Source: Hippophae tibetana
Taxonomy: Eukaryota > Streptophyta > Magnoliopsida > Rosales > Elaeagnaceae
Length of the DNA: 64,000 nt
Assembly: GCA_037013495.1 (NCBI GenBank)
Contig: CM072810.1
Span: 86,722,449 to 86,786,448, forward strand
Direction: 5' to 3'
Shown here: piece by piece, positions 46,614 to 57,909 of the stretch
Position numbering within the stretch: the stretch's first letter is position 1
Layout: each line of letters opens with the position of its first letter
Made by a program: the position numbers and the translations under genes
The notes under the pieces: generated by a model
What the model was told of the DNA's origin: nothing
The model's input: the letters and a program-made list of their open reading frames with translations, nothing else
The model's database searches: none

Positions 46614-49570
46614 ATCATGCGTAGATAAGAGACCTCAGCCTTAGGTTTGGGCTCCTGGTAGAGCCCTCAATATTCTAGTTCTAGTGATGATTCAGGGTTT
46701 TCTAGGTTGGGTTCATATATTAAGACGAGTTAGTCTATGCCTCCATCCTCTACCTTAATAACTCTTCCTTAGGTCATTCCAACAATTAAGTTGAGCATGC
46801 CTCAAATTAAAATATCCATGTCCCTAAAGTGGAGGAAAAAATGACAAAAAAAAGTGGTATGAAGAACCAATAGGTTGCACCAAGGGTTGGTCAGTTGTCG
46901 TTAAGATTAGTGGCTAGTGCCCGAGGATGAAAAATGGCTAAGGAAAACCTACAAAATTCCCTCCTCGGTTTAGATAGTGACCAACCTCCATCTAGGTTGA
47001 TCGTCTTTCATGAGAAGGCGATGTGGTTGGGGGTGAGGTTCCCTTTATACCCTCTAATAAGGAGATTTTTAGTTAAGACACAACTCGTGATAAGACATTC
47101 GATGCCTAATGGGTGGAGGTATTTACTTTGTGTGACATTGATATGCCAAGAACTTAGGGTGGATTTAGAGATGTCTGTGTTTAACGAGGTGTACATCCTT
47201 AAACAGAACCTTACAGATTTGAGGAGGGTATATATGTTTATGAAGCAGGCTCAGGGTATGAATGTGTCTCTCCACGAGAATGCGAAAAATTGGAAAGAGT
47301 ATTTTTTATATGTTTTAACCAGTGGAAGTATTCCACTTTTGACACCAAGGTTGTGATAAGGAATATGGGTTCCTTAATCATGACCTTGAGTCCTGATGTA
47401 AAGCAATGGTTGGCTGATATCCAAAACTATCTTCCTAATAAAACACCTTGGAGGCACCTATTAAACACCTCACGTTTTGTCACATATGAGATGATGAGGC
47501 ATGGTGTGGTGGAGACCCCTTATGATTATTCATAAACCCTAGGCTCTTTCTAGATGTCGAACCATTCCCATAAACTTTGGGGGTCGATTTGAAGTGGTTA
47601 TTGATGATGGTGAAATAGGCCTGAGATCTCTTAATTTTTTTATTTGATGCATTGTCATTAAAATAACCTTGCCTCTTATTTTTTTCGTAAATCTTGTGGA
47701 GCCTACTGCTTTCCAAATTTTGTCTCATCTATAAAGTAAGGTGGCTTCTATAGAGGCGAGTTCCCATAATAGAGTACCTTATGTTTCTGGGGGGAGGGGG
47801 CACGTCTAAGTGTAAGAAGATGAGCAAACCCTCTGGACAAAAGGGTCACCCTACATCCCTAAAAAAGAAAAAGAAAACATCCATGGAGAAGTCCATGCTC
47901 AGTCGAGAGCCATTAACATCTGCGTGCCCTTAGCCTTATTGCAAGAGGACCATGGAACCCCACCTCCTTGCTTAGGCTTTGAAGAGCCTAGAGACTTGAC
48001 CATGGATGGATGGAAGGGAAAGGAAATTTCTAAATGACCTTACCCCCAATGTAGATGTGGTTGTGTAAAATTGTGGCTTAGATCCAAAGCAGCTTGACCA
48101 TTATCTAAGACATATTCCTACTGAATCACTCGAGAAGCAACTCGATGCATTCTATGAGGATGCAGACTTCGACAAAGTCACTCATCATCAATTGTATCAA
48201 GTTTTTTACCTCACACCTTGCATATAATTATCACAATAATTTTGACATGCTTTAGCTCATGACATATTCATTTGACCTCGTTCTTTTCTTTTGTTTCAAT
48301 CAGTGTTGCTTTATCATTTCATTAGGACTCACGACGTGGGGTGTTTTAAAATAAGATAAAATAAGAGAAAAAGGCTCATGTGTCGATTCGATATTGGCAC
48401 ATTGTGCTATTAGAAATAGAAAATAAGTGGGAAGGGGAGGCCATTGATAAGGAGGAAAAACTAAAAAGGGCCCCTACCAAGCGAAATTCCTATGCTAAAT
48501 GTGATATCTAGCTCAAGGAGGCTAGAAGATGAGCTGAAGGTGAGATCGAGGAAGAGCAAAAGAAAGTCAAGGTTGGTGCTAAAGAAGCCCATAAGGAAAA
48601 GGTCGAGGTTGACATCCTTGTCATACAACTTGATTCGAGCCTAGAAATGGGGTATGAGATGACCATGAAGTATTTCAAAATGGAGGCCAAGAAAAAGGAC
48701 ATGGGTGAGTATTATTACCTCATTTTAAATAACCCGATCATTCCATCATGCATAAACACTCCTTCCAAAGAAGTGATAGAAAGGAATGAATCTGGCTTAA
48801 GTGAGGGTGAGGACATGCTTTAGGCAACAAGTCTAGAGGAAAGGGCGAGGATCAATAATTGTTAAGACCTGGTATTTTTGTGTGAACATAAGCTCATTCT
48901 TCTTTAAATTACATTTTTTGGAATAAAACCAATTTTTTTTATTAAAGAAAAGTTAATGTGTTTGAATTATTATGTATTTATGATGTTGACCTACTCACTT
49001 TTTTATGGAAATATATGTCTTTTACCTTTTCTCTTAGTATCATTTCCTATAAAAGGGATCAAGGGCATCTGTTTGATTCATGCTTTAATTCTTCCATCTT
49101 TTGTGATCGAACTTCATGGATTTTTATTTGTCAAATAGACATTTAGTTCAAGCTTTGAGAGTGGAAAATGTTAGGCTTAGAAGTGAGTTTGACATGTTAA
49201 AACTTGAGGTGGTAAAACTCGAGGCTAAGGTATATCTTGTAAAGAGTAGTTATGCTAAACTCAATCTTGAGAAAAGATAACCTTAGCTAAATTGGAGAAT
49301 CTTATAGATAGGGAGTCTTATTAGGTGAGCTTCTATATGGAGTGATCTAAGAGGGTGTTCTTTAAGGTGATGGTGGTTACTGAAGAGTTGGAGCGAGCAA
49401 TGCTCATGTTGAGGTCAACTCATCCCAACGTAGTGACCCACGCACAAAAGAAAATTATTATGATTTAGGTCGAGCTTTTTTCTTTACTGGAAGAGATCGA
49501 TGAGCCAAACATTGGCTATGTATCAAAGCATTTGAATAATTATTTATCCTTAGTAGGGCCGAGTTTTGTA
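46614..49570 (+). pseudogene. antisense ORF of Tat element, Transposase_28-like, broken
   Basis: A strong acceptor (T-rich run then ACAG at 46611-46613) precedes the first coding stretch. At 46934-47356 the frame reads LGVRFPLYPLIRRFL and then MPNGWRYLLCVTLICQEL, which fits the plant 'putative gypsy type transposon' domain (Pfam Transposase_28; pattern PLHPFF..VL....L.PNGWR). A one-base shift near 47330 moves it to the frame 47290-47535. Near 48490-48840 a charged, coiled-coil-like part (EEQKKVKVGAKEAHKEK) and an acidic end follow, and more coding-like sequence goes to about 49570. Many stops are present. The protein's role is not known; it lies opposite to pol in this element. Confidence 0.65.
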
Positions 49571-49699
49571 TAAATAAGTTTTATCAGAAGTTTTTAATTT
49601 AAAATAATGAAAATATTCTTGTGGGCCTTTATTCTCAATGCTTAAGTGTTATGTATTTATTTTATTAAGGCATGTGACTTAATTTTAATCACTAAAGGT

Positions 49700-50165
49700 G
49701 CTTTACCTAGTTCTTAACCGAGGTGCTCATCTTTCTCTTTAATATTAGTGTCGACATGGTTCTTGATCGAGGTGGACAAATTGTGACTTCCATGTGTTAG
49801 GGCACTCTATGTGGTTCTTAACTAAGATGATCAACCCATGATGTAGATACCGAGATTTACTTGGTTCCTAACGGAAGTGCTCATTTCTCCCTTTAATGTT
49901 AGAGTATCAACCCACTTCCCTACCGAGGTGGAAAACTCATGTCATGTGTATGTCAGGGTGCTCTACCTGGTTCTTAACCGAGGTAATCAGCCCATGACAT
50001 AGAGATGGAGCTTTTCCTAGTTCCTGAACGAGACACTCATCTCTCTCTTAAATGTCAAAGTGTTGACCCATTTTCTGATCGAGATGGAAAAATCGTGACT
50101 TGTATATGTCAGGCCGCTCTACCTGGTTCTTAACCGAGGTGATTAATCCATGAAGTGGAGATGGT
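49700..50165. repeat. 156-bp tandem array, about three copies, in the Tat element
   Basis: CTCTACCTGGTTCTTAACCG starts at 49961 and again at 50117, and a variant CTCTATGTGGTTCTTAACTA starts at 49805: 156 bp each time. Within each unit a related half-unit (TTACCTAGTTCTTAACCGAG / TTACTTGGTTCCTAACGG) gives a finer internal repeat. The first unit near 49700 is partial. It lies between pol and the antisense ORF, where Tat elements are known to carry tandem repeats. Confidence 0.88.
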
Positions 50166-50509
50166 AGGGACCCTCCCAAAAAAGGAACCATTTTGCATGG
50201 GGTTTTAATTCCATTAATATTATTGTTCTATTATTACATGAAAATGGAAAATTATTATTCATTAAAAGTGATACTTCTTCAAGTGTTTGGCATTCCGACT
50301 TATTCCCTCTTTAATTATTTCAATACTTTGTAATAGATAAGCTCATCCTGGCTTTATTTAAGTTATTTGGTAAGGTTCTTCCAAATTAGCACCCATTTTC
50401 CTGGCCATCCACTTTCTCTTATTAGGGAAAACCCTTATAAGGACTTAATCACCCTTGGAATAATCTAATACCCTCATCTTCTGCTTGATGATCCTTCTTA
50501 GATCTCCAT

Positions 50510-50872
50510 TCATTTTCTTCTTTGCAAGGTAAGTTCAATTGCTCTACTTAAATTATTTTGTTCTTCTATTAAAATCAACATGGTAGTAGGTATTGTGACC
50601 TCAGTTGGTATCACAACTTCAGTCTCATAGACTAGGGAAAAAGAAGCCTTGTTAGTTCTTCCTCTTGGGGTAGTCCTGACAGCCCACGACATGCTAGGAA
50701 GCTCTTTCACCCATCTCCCTTTCACTTTTTCTAGCCTTTTCTTTTATAGTAAAATGATTAGTTTATTGGAAGATTCTACCTAACCATTGACTTGAGGATA
50801 ATATGGTGTGAAGTGGCACATCTTAATGTTGTACTTGAAGGAAAACTCTTTTCCACAAATTTTTCAAGGTTA
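50510..50872 (-). pseudogene. Ty3/gypsy integrase C-terminal half
   Basis: In one minus frame, upstream of the first methionine, the sense is FSFKYNIKMCHFTPYYPQVNG, an in-frame stop, VESSNKLI, a stop, KKRLEKVKGRWVKELPSM and then WAVRTTPRGRTNKASFSLVYETEVVIPTEV. These are the standard gypsy integrase core and end motifs (YYPQ.NGQ.E, KG.W..ELP, WA.RTT.R..T...PF.L.YG.EAV.P.E). It integrates the cDNA. At about 50872 the sense changes to pararetrovirus copy B. Confidence 0.8.
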
Positions 50873-51239
50873 CCATTCATTTGGATGGGCCTTGCTTTTA
50901 TGGGAATGTCTTTATCATGAAACGTGGGTTCATATGGTAGATCTATCATGTGTTGTTTTCTATCCCAGAAGGCGTTGGGTAAGTCAGAACAAACCTCTTT
51001 TTCAAAAGAGTTTTGTAGTTTGGAGATTTTATTTTGTATCTCTAGAATTTGGAGTTCTCTCTCAATAGTATGAGATTGTACTCTGGATTTGAGATAGAGA
51101 ATGTCCTTTTCTCTATGCTTAATAAGAACATAAATATCCTTTTGATGGATAGAGTTAGATTTAATGAGATTGAGATTCCTAGTTTTTGGTTCTTTAATAA
51201 AGAAAAAATATGAATGTCTTTTCTTCAATTTTGAAGGAA

Positions 51240-51560
51240 ATCTTATCATGTTTTGACAAGATATGCTATAATAATGTTCATAAATGGTGTACCTAATATG
51301 ACTGAATGGTTTATATCAGATACAAACACAAATGGTGTGTTCATAAGAAATGATTTTATTTAATATTTTAATTTCTGTTTTGCCTATAATATTCATTTTA
51401 GATTTATTGGCTGAGGTCATTTTCTCATCTGTTGGTTGTTAAAATGGTTTGGGGACAATTTTTGGATTGATACAATTGAGATCTGTGCCTGTATTAAATA
51501 AGGTTATTGTCTCAAGTGTTGATTGGTCAGGGAATTTAAGAGTGATAATAATCTTATATT
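51240..51560 (-). pseudogene. pararetrovirus protease (copy B), active site changed
   Basis: The minus sense LFNTGTDLNCINPKIV at about 51463-51500 aligns with LFDTGADLNCIGQ of copy D and LIDTGADLNC of copy A. The catalytic aspartate is asparagine and the alanine is threonine here (NTGT at 51484-51495). The C-terminal part with GTPF-type sense lies about 51240-51310, with stops. The open stretch 50776-51249 that follows is the region between protease and RT, with DIPIKARPIQMNGNLEKFVEK. The enzyme would be inactive. Confidence 0.68.
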
Positions 51561-52184
51561 TCCTAGAAGTGATTTGCCTAAGAAGTTGAAGAACATTTTC
51601 TGGAACTCGTTCCATGTTCTTAAGTTCTTGGGTATTAAATTCAGCTCTTCATCTTACTCGCTCATATCAGCTGTGGTTTTGTCTCCAGTTTTGAGGTTTT
51701 CAAGAAACTTAAACTTGAGGTCATATTATTTATATTTTTCCCTAAGTTGATGGAGTTATAGCTTAATGGTTTTAATTTTAGCTTTTAAGTCTTGGATATG
51801 ACATTATGGCTTTAGAGTTTTGTTCTTTTGTTCTAATACATCAGTGAGGTTGTAATAGACTGTGCTGGTAGATGGAAGTCTAAAAGGTTTTGGTAATGGC
51901 TGGGCTTTGGCTATGTTATTAGTGAAGTGGTCCATATATAATTTTGTGATATGAGGGTCGTTTAACTTAAGGATTTTATTTTGAAGTTGTTTATCTTCTT
52001 CATTAGTTAATACATTTATATTTTTAGAAGTATTAGAGTTAGTAGATGCTAACTTGCCTACTTGGGGATTTTGGTGATTAGAGTTGTCTGTCCAAGGTTC
52101 AGACTATGATATTGATAATTCTTCTACCATTAAGATAGAGAGTTTGTTAAGGATTTCTTCATTGAGGTTCATCTCATGAAGTTT

Positions 52185-52990
52185 TCAAATCTTTTTGCAA
52201 TAACTGGCTATATGGCCTAGTTTACCACATTCATAGCATGTAAATCCTTTAAATTTTTTGGAAGGTTTATCATGGGGTTTTGATTCCTTATTAAAGTTTC
52301 TTTTATAAGGTTTTATATAAAAATCCTTTCCAGGTTTGTAATATAATGGTTTTCTGTATTTTGAAAATGTCTTGTAAGTTTTATAGGCTTTCTTATATGG
52401 CTTTGTAATAATTTTACTGCAATTACCATTGCAGGTTTTGTCAATAGAGAAAGTGCTATCAAACTGTTTGCAGAATGATCCAATTTCTCTTTTGTAGATT
52501 TTAAGCTCATGTTTCATTTGTTTTTGGATTTTCAAATCTTGGTAGATCTGAAGACCCTATTTTTGAGCAAAATTGATCAATTCATAATAGGTTAATTGAT
52601 CATAAGGAATGATATGATTCATATATGTCTCGCGGATTTTGTTTCTGTTTTGATGACCTAAGAGTGGAGGAAGTAATGCTAGGTATTTCTCCTTCCAAAA
52701 AGGTTGCATAGAATCATCTCTTAACATATCTCTACTGAGAAATATTGTTTTATAATTTTGAAAATCACTCAACTTTTACACCTTATGTTTGAAAGAAGAT
52801 CAACGTTTTTATCTTTTAAATGGGATGAATCTTCCATTAAATGATGTGATATTGTGAAGCCAAATATTAATAATTCTACTATTGATTTATCAGTTGTACC
52901 AAGTTGTGTCTTATATGTATTTGACACCAATGACATTTACTGTAAGCCATTTAATATTTCATGTTAGTTCATTCCATCTATATTCCAAAC
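52185..52990 (-). pseudogene. pararetrovirus coat protein C-terminal part with zinc knuckle (copy B)
   Basis: Pieces in order: MSDFQNYKTIFLSRDMLRDDSMQPFWKEKYLALLPPLLG (52557-52772; shown here as a shortened motif set DSMQPFWKEK and YLALLPPLLG), then in 52185-52535 GSFCKQFDSTFSIDKTC, a lysine/tyrosine-rich stretch and CYECGKLGHIASYC (residues 100-113, C-X2-C-X4-H-X4-C). It packages the pregenome. A single stop separates the two pieces. The knuckle is intact but differs from that of copy A, which shows that the two are different lineages. Confidence 0.75.
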
Positions 52991-53679
52991 ATAGATAGAA
53001 GACGCGTTATAGGTAGGTTGGGTAACCTGACTAGGTTGGTTACCTATGGTGTGAGGGTACCTAACTATACTAGGTTCTTGCCAAACTAGTTTTTAGAATT
53101 TAGGAATTGGTCCAGGAAGTAATTCCTGAATCTTTTCCTCATCAGAGGTTATTAGTTCTAGGACTCTAAGAACACTAAGAATCTGTGTTGGGTTATTGGT
53201 TGGGTTTGAAATCGGTGGAGACTTAGGTATAACCAAACCTACTTTTGTATTTGAGGCTTGGTCTTCTAATTGGAGTTTAAGGTTGTTGCTCCATTTTTGT
53301 AGTTTCTCAAATTTTGATGATATTTCTTCTTGGGTTGGTTTGGAAATTTGGAAGGGTTTGAAGATAGGGTTTTGAACTTTACTATCTCTGGCTTGGTAGG
53401 AAATAGCACAAAGATTAGTCTTTTGATTCTTCTCTATCCTCGTGAGTAGTTTACCTAAAATACATAGGTTGATATTGGTAAAGTTGTTTTGAGTAACTAT
53501 GTTTATGAGGTTGGCTTCCTATTTCTCTTGAGGGTTCTTAAGCGGAAAGGTTTAAAACTTGCTATCCATATAGGGAATGGTATTTGGTCTCAATGGTGGA
53601 TGTTCAACCTCTATTAATTCATCTAGAGTTTCCCATATGGGTGATTTCATTTTTATGTTGACCATATCAATTGTTTTAA

Positions 53680-54451
53680 TAATTTCAACAGGTTTTGAGT
53701 TGATTTTGAAAGGAAAGGGTTGTACTTTGGTTTCCCAATAGATTTATAACCATTAAAAAATAATATGTCTTGTTGGTACTAGCCCTAGAACTTTCTGAGT
53801 ATGTTTTAAGAAACCATTTTTTGATATGTTTGTTATAAGAAGCATTTATATCTAGACATAGGTTTTCCATGTCTAATACATGATGTTCCAAGGTTAATAC
53901 ATTCATCTCTTTGGTTCTAGTTGGTATGGTTGGAGCTTGGGACAGAGTTGGTAATGAGGAAATGATATGAGATAACTAAGATGAATCACTCATCTCAAAA
54001 GTTTTGTCAATAATGTAGACTGGTCTTGGTACTCATGTACTAAAGTCTACAACTTTAAGTTTTGCCCATGAGAGATCTAAGGTAGAAAACCTAGGTTTAG
54101 TTTTGAGTGGTAAATCCATAGATGAGAAGTTAGAGATACTTATTGTAGATACATAAGAGTATCTCAAACTGGTAGAATTGATGTGTTTAGACCATCTCTG
54201 GTCAAGGGTCTGAATCCAACTTGGACTAATCCTATATGAACATACTTGAAATTTTTATCAATATTTTTTTGTAATGATTCTTTTGAAAATAATGAAATAG
54301 TTTCAAAAGGTGAAGAGAGTTGGATATTCCTCTCCTCGGTTTTAATGATGTATTCAATTTTGAAAAGAATAATCATCTTTGATTTATAAATTTGATCTAT
54401 GTTGATCTTTGGGATCTTCCAATGATCAATTGATTTTGAAAAAAAATTCAA
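53680..54451 (-). pseudogene. pararetrovirus movement protein region (copy B), core deleted
   Basis: The open stretch 54164-54451 starts MNFFSKSIDHWKIPKINID and ends RPLTRDGLNTSILPV, the N-terminal part of the movement protein as in copy C. At about 54170 the sequence jumps by a join within GGTAGAATTGAT to a point that lies about 500 bp further on in copy C, so the central domain is gone. The part that follows (53685-53906 among others) corresponds to the linker after the domain, with stops. A cell-to-cell movement function is lost in this copy. Confidence 0.72.
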
Positions 54452-54559
54452 TAGTTAGTTAATCACTATTGATGATATTTTATTATTCTTCGAAAAATTA
54501 GATGATGATTTTGATAATGCACGAGAAGGTGCAGGAAAATAAAAATTAGACATAAAATA

Positions 54560-55045
54560 AAATATTTTTAAAAAATTAAAATAATAAAACTTGTAAACTT
54601 ATGATGAGATAATCATCAATATAATATCCTTCAATGTTAATTAAGAATCTCAATCTTTAAAATTACTGTCTACAATCAATAATCAAGATACATGTATAAC
54701 ATACGTGGGACTAAGCCATTTAAGTATGCTAAGTTATCATATATGAAATAATTAACATTTATTTTCTTGTTCTATCTTTTCATATAGTATTTATGACTTT
54801 CTTCGGCTTATATAATACTATATCGTCCACTACTACCACTGGCACTTATAAGGACTTACTTCCCTAACACCTGTTCTTTGGCTTAATGGTATTTACTCCC
54901 CTTCATCCGGATCCATGCATTTCTATAGCGACCTTACATATTATCTTATAAGCAAATCATAAAGTCATATATATTATTATCCAAGGTTCAAACAATACTT
55001 ATGAATATTAATTATAACATGTAGTTAAGTAACTTTGAACACCCC
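54560..55045 (-). other. pararetrovirus leader (copy B)
   Basis: Non-coding stretch between the primer site and the movement-protein start; almost the same sequence recurs at about 57910-58395 in copy C (TATTTATGACTTTCTTCGGC, ACTACTACCACTGGCACTTA and CATCCGGATCCATGCATTTC blocks). In caulimovirids this region is a long structured leader with small ORFs. Confidence 0.65.
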
Positions 55046-55048
55046 CTT

Positions 55049-55061
55049 AGCTATGATACCA
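55049..55061 (-). other. primer binding site (tRNA-Met type), copy B
   Basis: The minus strand reads TGGTATCATAGCT, matching TGGTATCAGAGC with one change. This is the usual start of minus-strand DNA synthesis in Caulimoviridae and marks position 1 of the circular genome map. Confidence 0.75.
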
Positions 55062-55589
55062 TAAGTGTACCAAGTTTGTAAGGTATTTATCATAGAGGTA
55101 ATACTAAAAAATAAGATCACTTGATTAATAAACAAGCATATTATATTGATAGATTAGGCGGCTTATCAGACCATAAGTTTACAAACAACTAAACAAAATA
55201 ATTAAAACATAATGTAAAATATAAACTTACTTATATAATAATGAGGTTGTAATAGTCTTTGCTGGTAGATGGAAATCCAAAAGGTTTTCATAATGGTTGG
55301 GCTTTGTCAATAGAGAAAGTGATATCAAACTGTTTGCAGAATGATCCAATTTCTCTTCTAGAGATTTTAAGATCCCGTTTCATTTGTTTATGGATTTTCA
55401 AATCATGGCAGATCTAAAGACCCTATTTTTGAGCCAAACTAATCAATTTATCATAGGTTAATTGATCATAAGGAATGATACGATTCCCATATTTCTCATG
55501 GATTTTGTTTATGGTTTTCTCACCTAAGAGTGGAGGAAGTTTTACTAGGAATTTCTCCTTCCAAAAGGGGTGTGTAGAATCATCTCTTA

Positions 55590-56030
55590 ACATAACTCTA
55601 CTGAGATTTTTTTATATAATTTTGAAAATCACTCATCTTCTTACATCTTATGTTTGAAAGAAGATCATTTTTATCTTTTAAATGGAATAAATCTCCCATA
55701 AAATGAAGTGATATTGTGAAGAGTAATGTAGAGACTTCATCTTGGATAATTTCTCCATTTTGATCGAGTATAAGTTCACGATACTCGCTAGTCAATATCA
55801 CATTAAGGATATATGATTGTTGTTGTTTTGAAAGATGCTGATCCCACCATCCCTTTAGTTGGCCTGAGAAGCTAGCTATTAATAATTCTACAATTAATTT
55901 ATTAGTTGTACCAATTTGTGTCTTATATGCATTTAACACCATCATCATTTGCTGTAAGACATTTAATATTTCAAGCTTGGGCATACTATTTATGTTCCTT
56001 ATATATATAGAAGACACGTTATACTTTAGT
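55590..56030 (-). pseudogene. pararetrovirus coat protein N-terminal half (copy C)
   Basis: The 139-codon open stretch 55598-56017 begins YIRNINSMPKLEILNVLQQM and holds SFSGQLKGWWDQHLSKQQQ and SLHFMGDLFHLKD, the core of petu/florendovirus capsids (compare AGQLQGWWETHLGPQER in copy A). The C-terminal part continues with a shift to about 55320 and ends in the 531-bp deletion, so no zinc knuckle is encoded. Copies of the same motifs are partly missing in B, where this half is reduced. Confidence 0.75.
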
Positions 56031-56569
56031 TGGGTAACCTGGTTTGGTTGGGTACTTATTTCATATAGGTAGCTAACTTGACTCGGTTCTTGCTTAGCTA
56101 TTTTTTGGAGTTGGCTCCATTTTTGAAGTTTCTCAAATTTTGATGATATTTCTTCCTGTGCTACTTTGGAGACTTTGAAGGGTTTGAAGATATGGTTTTG
56201 AACTATACTATCTACTGCTTTGTAGGATTTAGAGGGAAGGCTAGTCTTTTGACTGTTATCTATCCTAGTGAGCTATTTACATAAGGTACTTTGGTTGATA
56301 TTAGTAAAGTTGTTTTGGGTAACTATGTTTTTGAGGTTAGCTGCATGGTTCTCTTGAGGGTTCTTAAGAGGAAAGGCTTCTACCATAATATCTGTATAAG
56401 GGAAGCTAAATTGGCCTTAATGAAGGATGTTTAGTTTCGATTATACAATCTGGAGTTTTCCAAATGGGTGATTTTCTTTTGGTGTTAACCATGTCAACTG
56501 GTTCAATGGGTTTTAGGTAGGCTCTAATTTTGAAAGAGAATTCGTTTCCTTTGCTTTCGCAATAAATTT

Positions 56570-57830
56570 TTAGCCATTCAAAAAATAATATCTTTTGTTG
56601 GTGTTCCTGGACATACCTAGCATGTTTTCTAAAGCTGCTAGCCCTAACACTTTTTGAGTATGTTTTAAGAAACCATTTTTGATATGTTTGTTATAAGGAG
56701 CATCTATATCTAGATGTAGGGTTTCTATGAATAATTCCTGATGTTCCAAGGTTAATACGTTCAACTCATTAGTCCTAGTTGGTATGGTTAGAGCTTGGGA
56801 TATAGTTGGTGATGAGGGAAGGATAGGAGATAACTCACGTGAATCACTCATCTCAGATTTTTTGTCAATAGTGTAGAATAGTCTTGGTATTGGTGTACTA
56901 AAGTTTACAACTTTGAGTTTTTCCCTAGAGAGATCTGAGGTAGAAAACCTAGGTTTGGTTTTGAGTGGTAAATCCACAAATGAGAAGTCAAAGATACTTG
57001 CTGTAGAGACAAAAGAGTATCTCAAACTGGTAGACCTATCAAAGCTAAGTTCAATACTACCATTTTTATATTCTATAATTTCCTTAAGACATGTGTTTTG
57101 GACAGGTTCTTGGGATTGATGAGGTTCAAACTGGGGTTGAGTCAAACCTTCGAGAAGCCATTTCTCGGGTAATATAACTTGATTCCAAGCTATGTGTTTT
57201 GGAATTGTTTTGTTTGATCTGGTTAGATTCGTTTGAAGGATAATAGTCTCCCTTTTTTTTGAATGATGAATGTGTCGGGTATCCCACGCAGATATCATAG
57301 CTTTGTAATGAACACTAAACATTAAGGCTATTGGAACAGATCTTGGTAACACCCTAGAGTTATGGGTTTGGATTTGTAATGTAAGTGCCTTTAATATGTT
57401 TTGGTCACTTAAGGAAACTATGAAGTTTGGAAAGCAATTGAAGGCTATGGGTCCTAAGTATAGGTTAGTTTCAACTGTTTCTAACAGAGAATCCTTGAAA
57501 TCTATAATTTTCGCGTCCCTAAGTATTGATAGAATTGATTTATTTAGACCATATTTGGTCAAGGGTCTTAATCCAACTTGGACTAATCCTCTATGAACAT
57601 ACTCGAAATTTTTATCAATATGTTTTTGTAATAATTCTTTTGAAAATACTGAAATAGTTCAAAAAGGTGATGAGATTTGGATATTCCTCTCCTTGGTTTT
57701 AATGATGCAATCAGTTTTGAAAAGATTCATCATCTTTGATTTATAAATTTGATCTCTGTTGATCTTTGGGATCTTCCAATGATCAATTGATTTTGAAAAG
57801 TTTTCAATAATGAGTTCATCACTACTGATG
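56570..57830 (-). pseudogene. pararetrovirus movement protein (copy C), nearly open
   Basis: The open stretch 56570-57562 (330 codons) carries the viral movement-protein domain: an LYLGPIAFNCFPNFIVSLSD block, a LTLQIQTHNSRVLPRSVPIA block and VHYKAM, which follow the caulimovirus pattern. This domain binds plasmodesmata and forms transport tubules. The first methionine of that stretch is internal: the domain continues upstream to about 57830 (DHWKIPKIN, FEYVHRGLVQVG) with one stop near 57660. The part beyond residue 150 is a low-complexity linker toward the coat protein. Apart from the stop it is the longest preserved viral reading frame in the window. Confidence 0.78.
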
Positions 57831-57909
57831 ATATTTTTATTCTTCTTCGAAGAAAAAGATGATGATTTTGATAATGCAAGAAAATCAAAATTATAAATAA
57901 TAAAAATAT

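Larger units (their letters stand above)
45491..50872 (-). mobile_element. 3' part of a Tat-type Ty3/gypsy element with antisense ORF
   Basis: On the minus strand the order is the integrase C-terminal half (50872-50510), a 156-bp tandem array (50165-49700), an antisense gene (plus strand, about 46614-49570), a purine run and an LTR-like segment starting TGTTAGCCCGAGCC at 46176. Tat-lineage elements such as Grande are known to have an extra ORF, often antisense, and tandem repeats between pol and the 3' LTR. The gag, protease, RT and 5' LTR are missing: the right edge is joined to pararetrovirus copy B in the middle of integrase. Confidence 0.7.
50873..55250 (-). mobile_element. endogenous pararetrovirus copy B, partial
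   Basis: Minus-strand order: non-coding promoter side, primer site (55049-55061), leader, N-terminal movement-protein region (54451-54164), a linker, coat and zinc knuckle, protease, start of the RT region. It stops at 50873 in the joint with the Tat integrase. It lacks about 500 bp of the movement-protein core that copy C keeps. On the right it joins copy C's coat region at a shared AGGTT near 55251. It is highly similar to copy C in the leader and movement-protein flanks, so both derive from one virus type. Confidence 0.75.

Noticed and set aside
48956-49146. Two overlapping open plus frames that look like a membrane peptide
   Set aside because: They lie within the decayed antisense ORF region of the Tat element, and the hydrophobic look follows from T-rich composition.
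45491-50872. Simple insertion of the Tat element into one pararetrovirus copy
   Set aside because: The viral sequences on the two sides are from different lineages and overlap in gene content, and the Tat element lacks its 5' part, so a deletion or recombination junction fits better.
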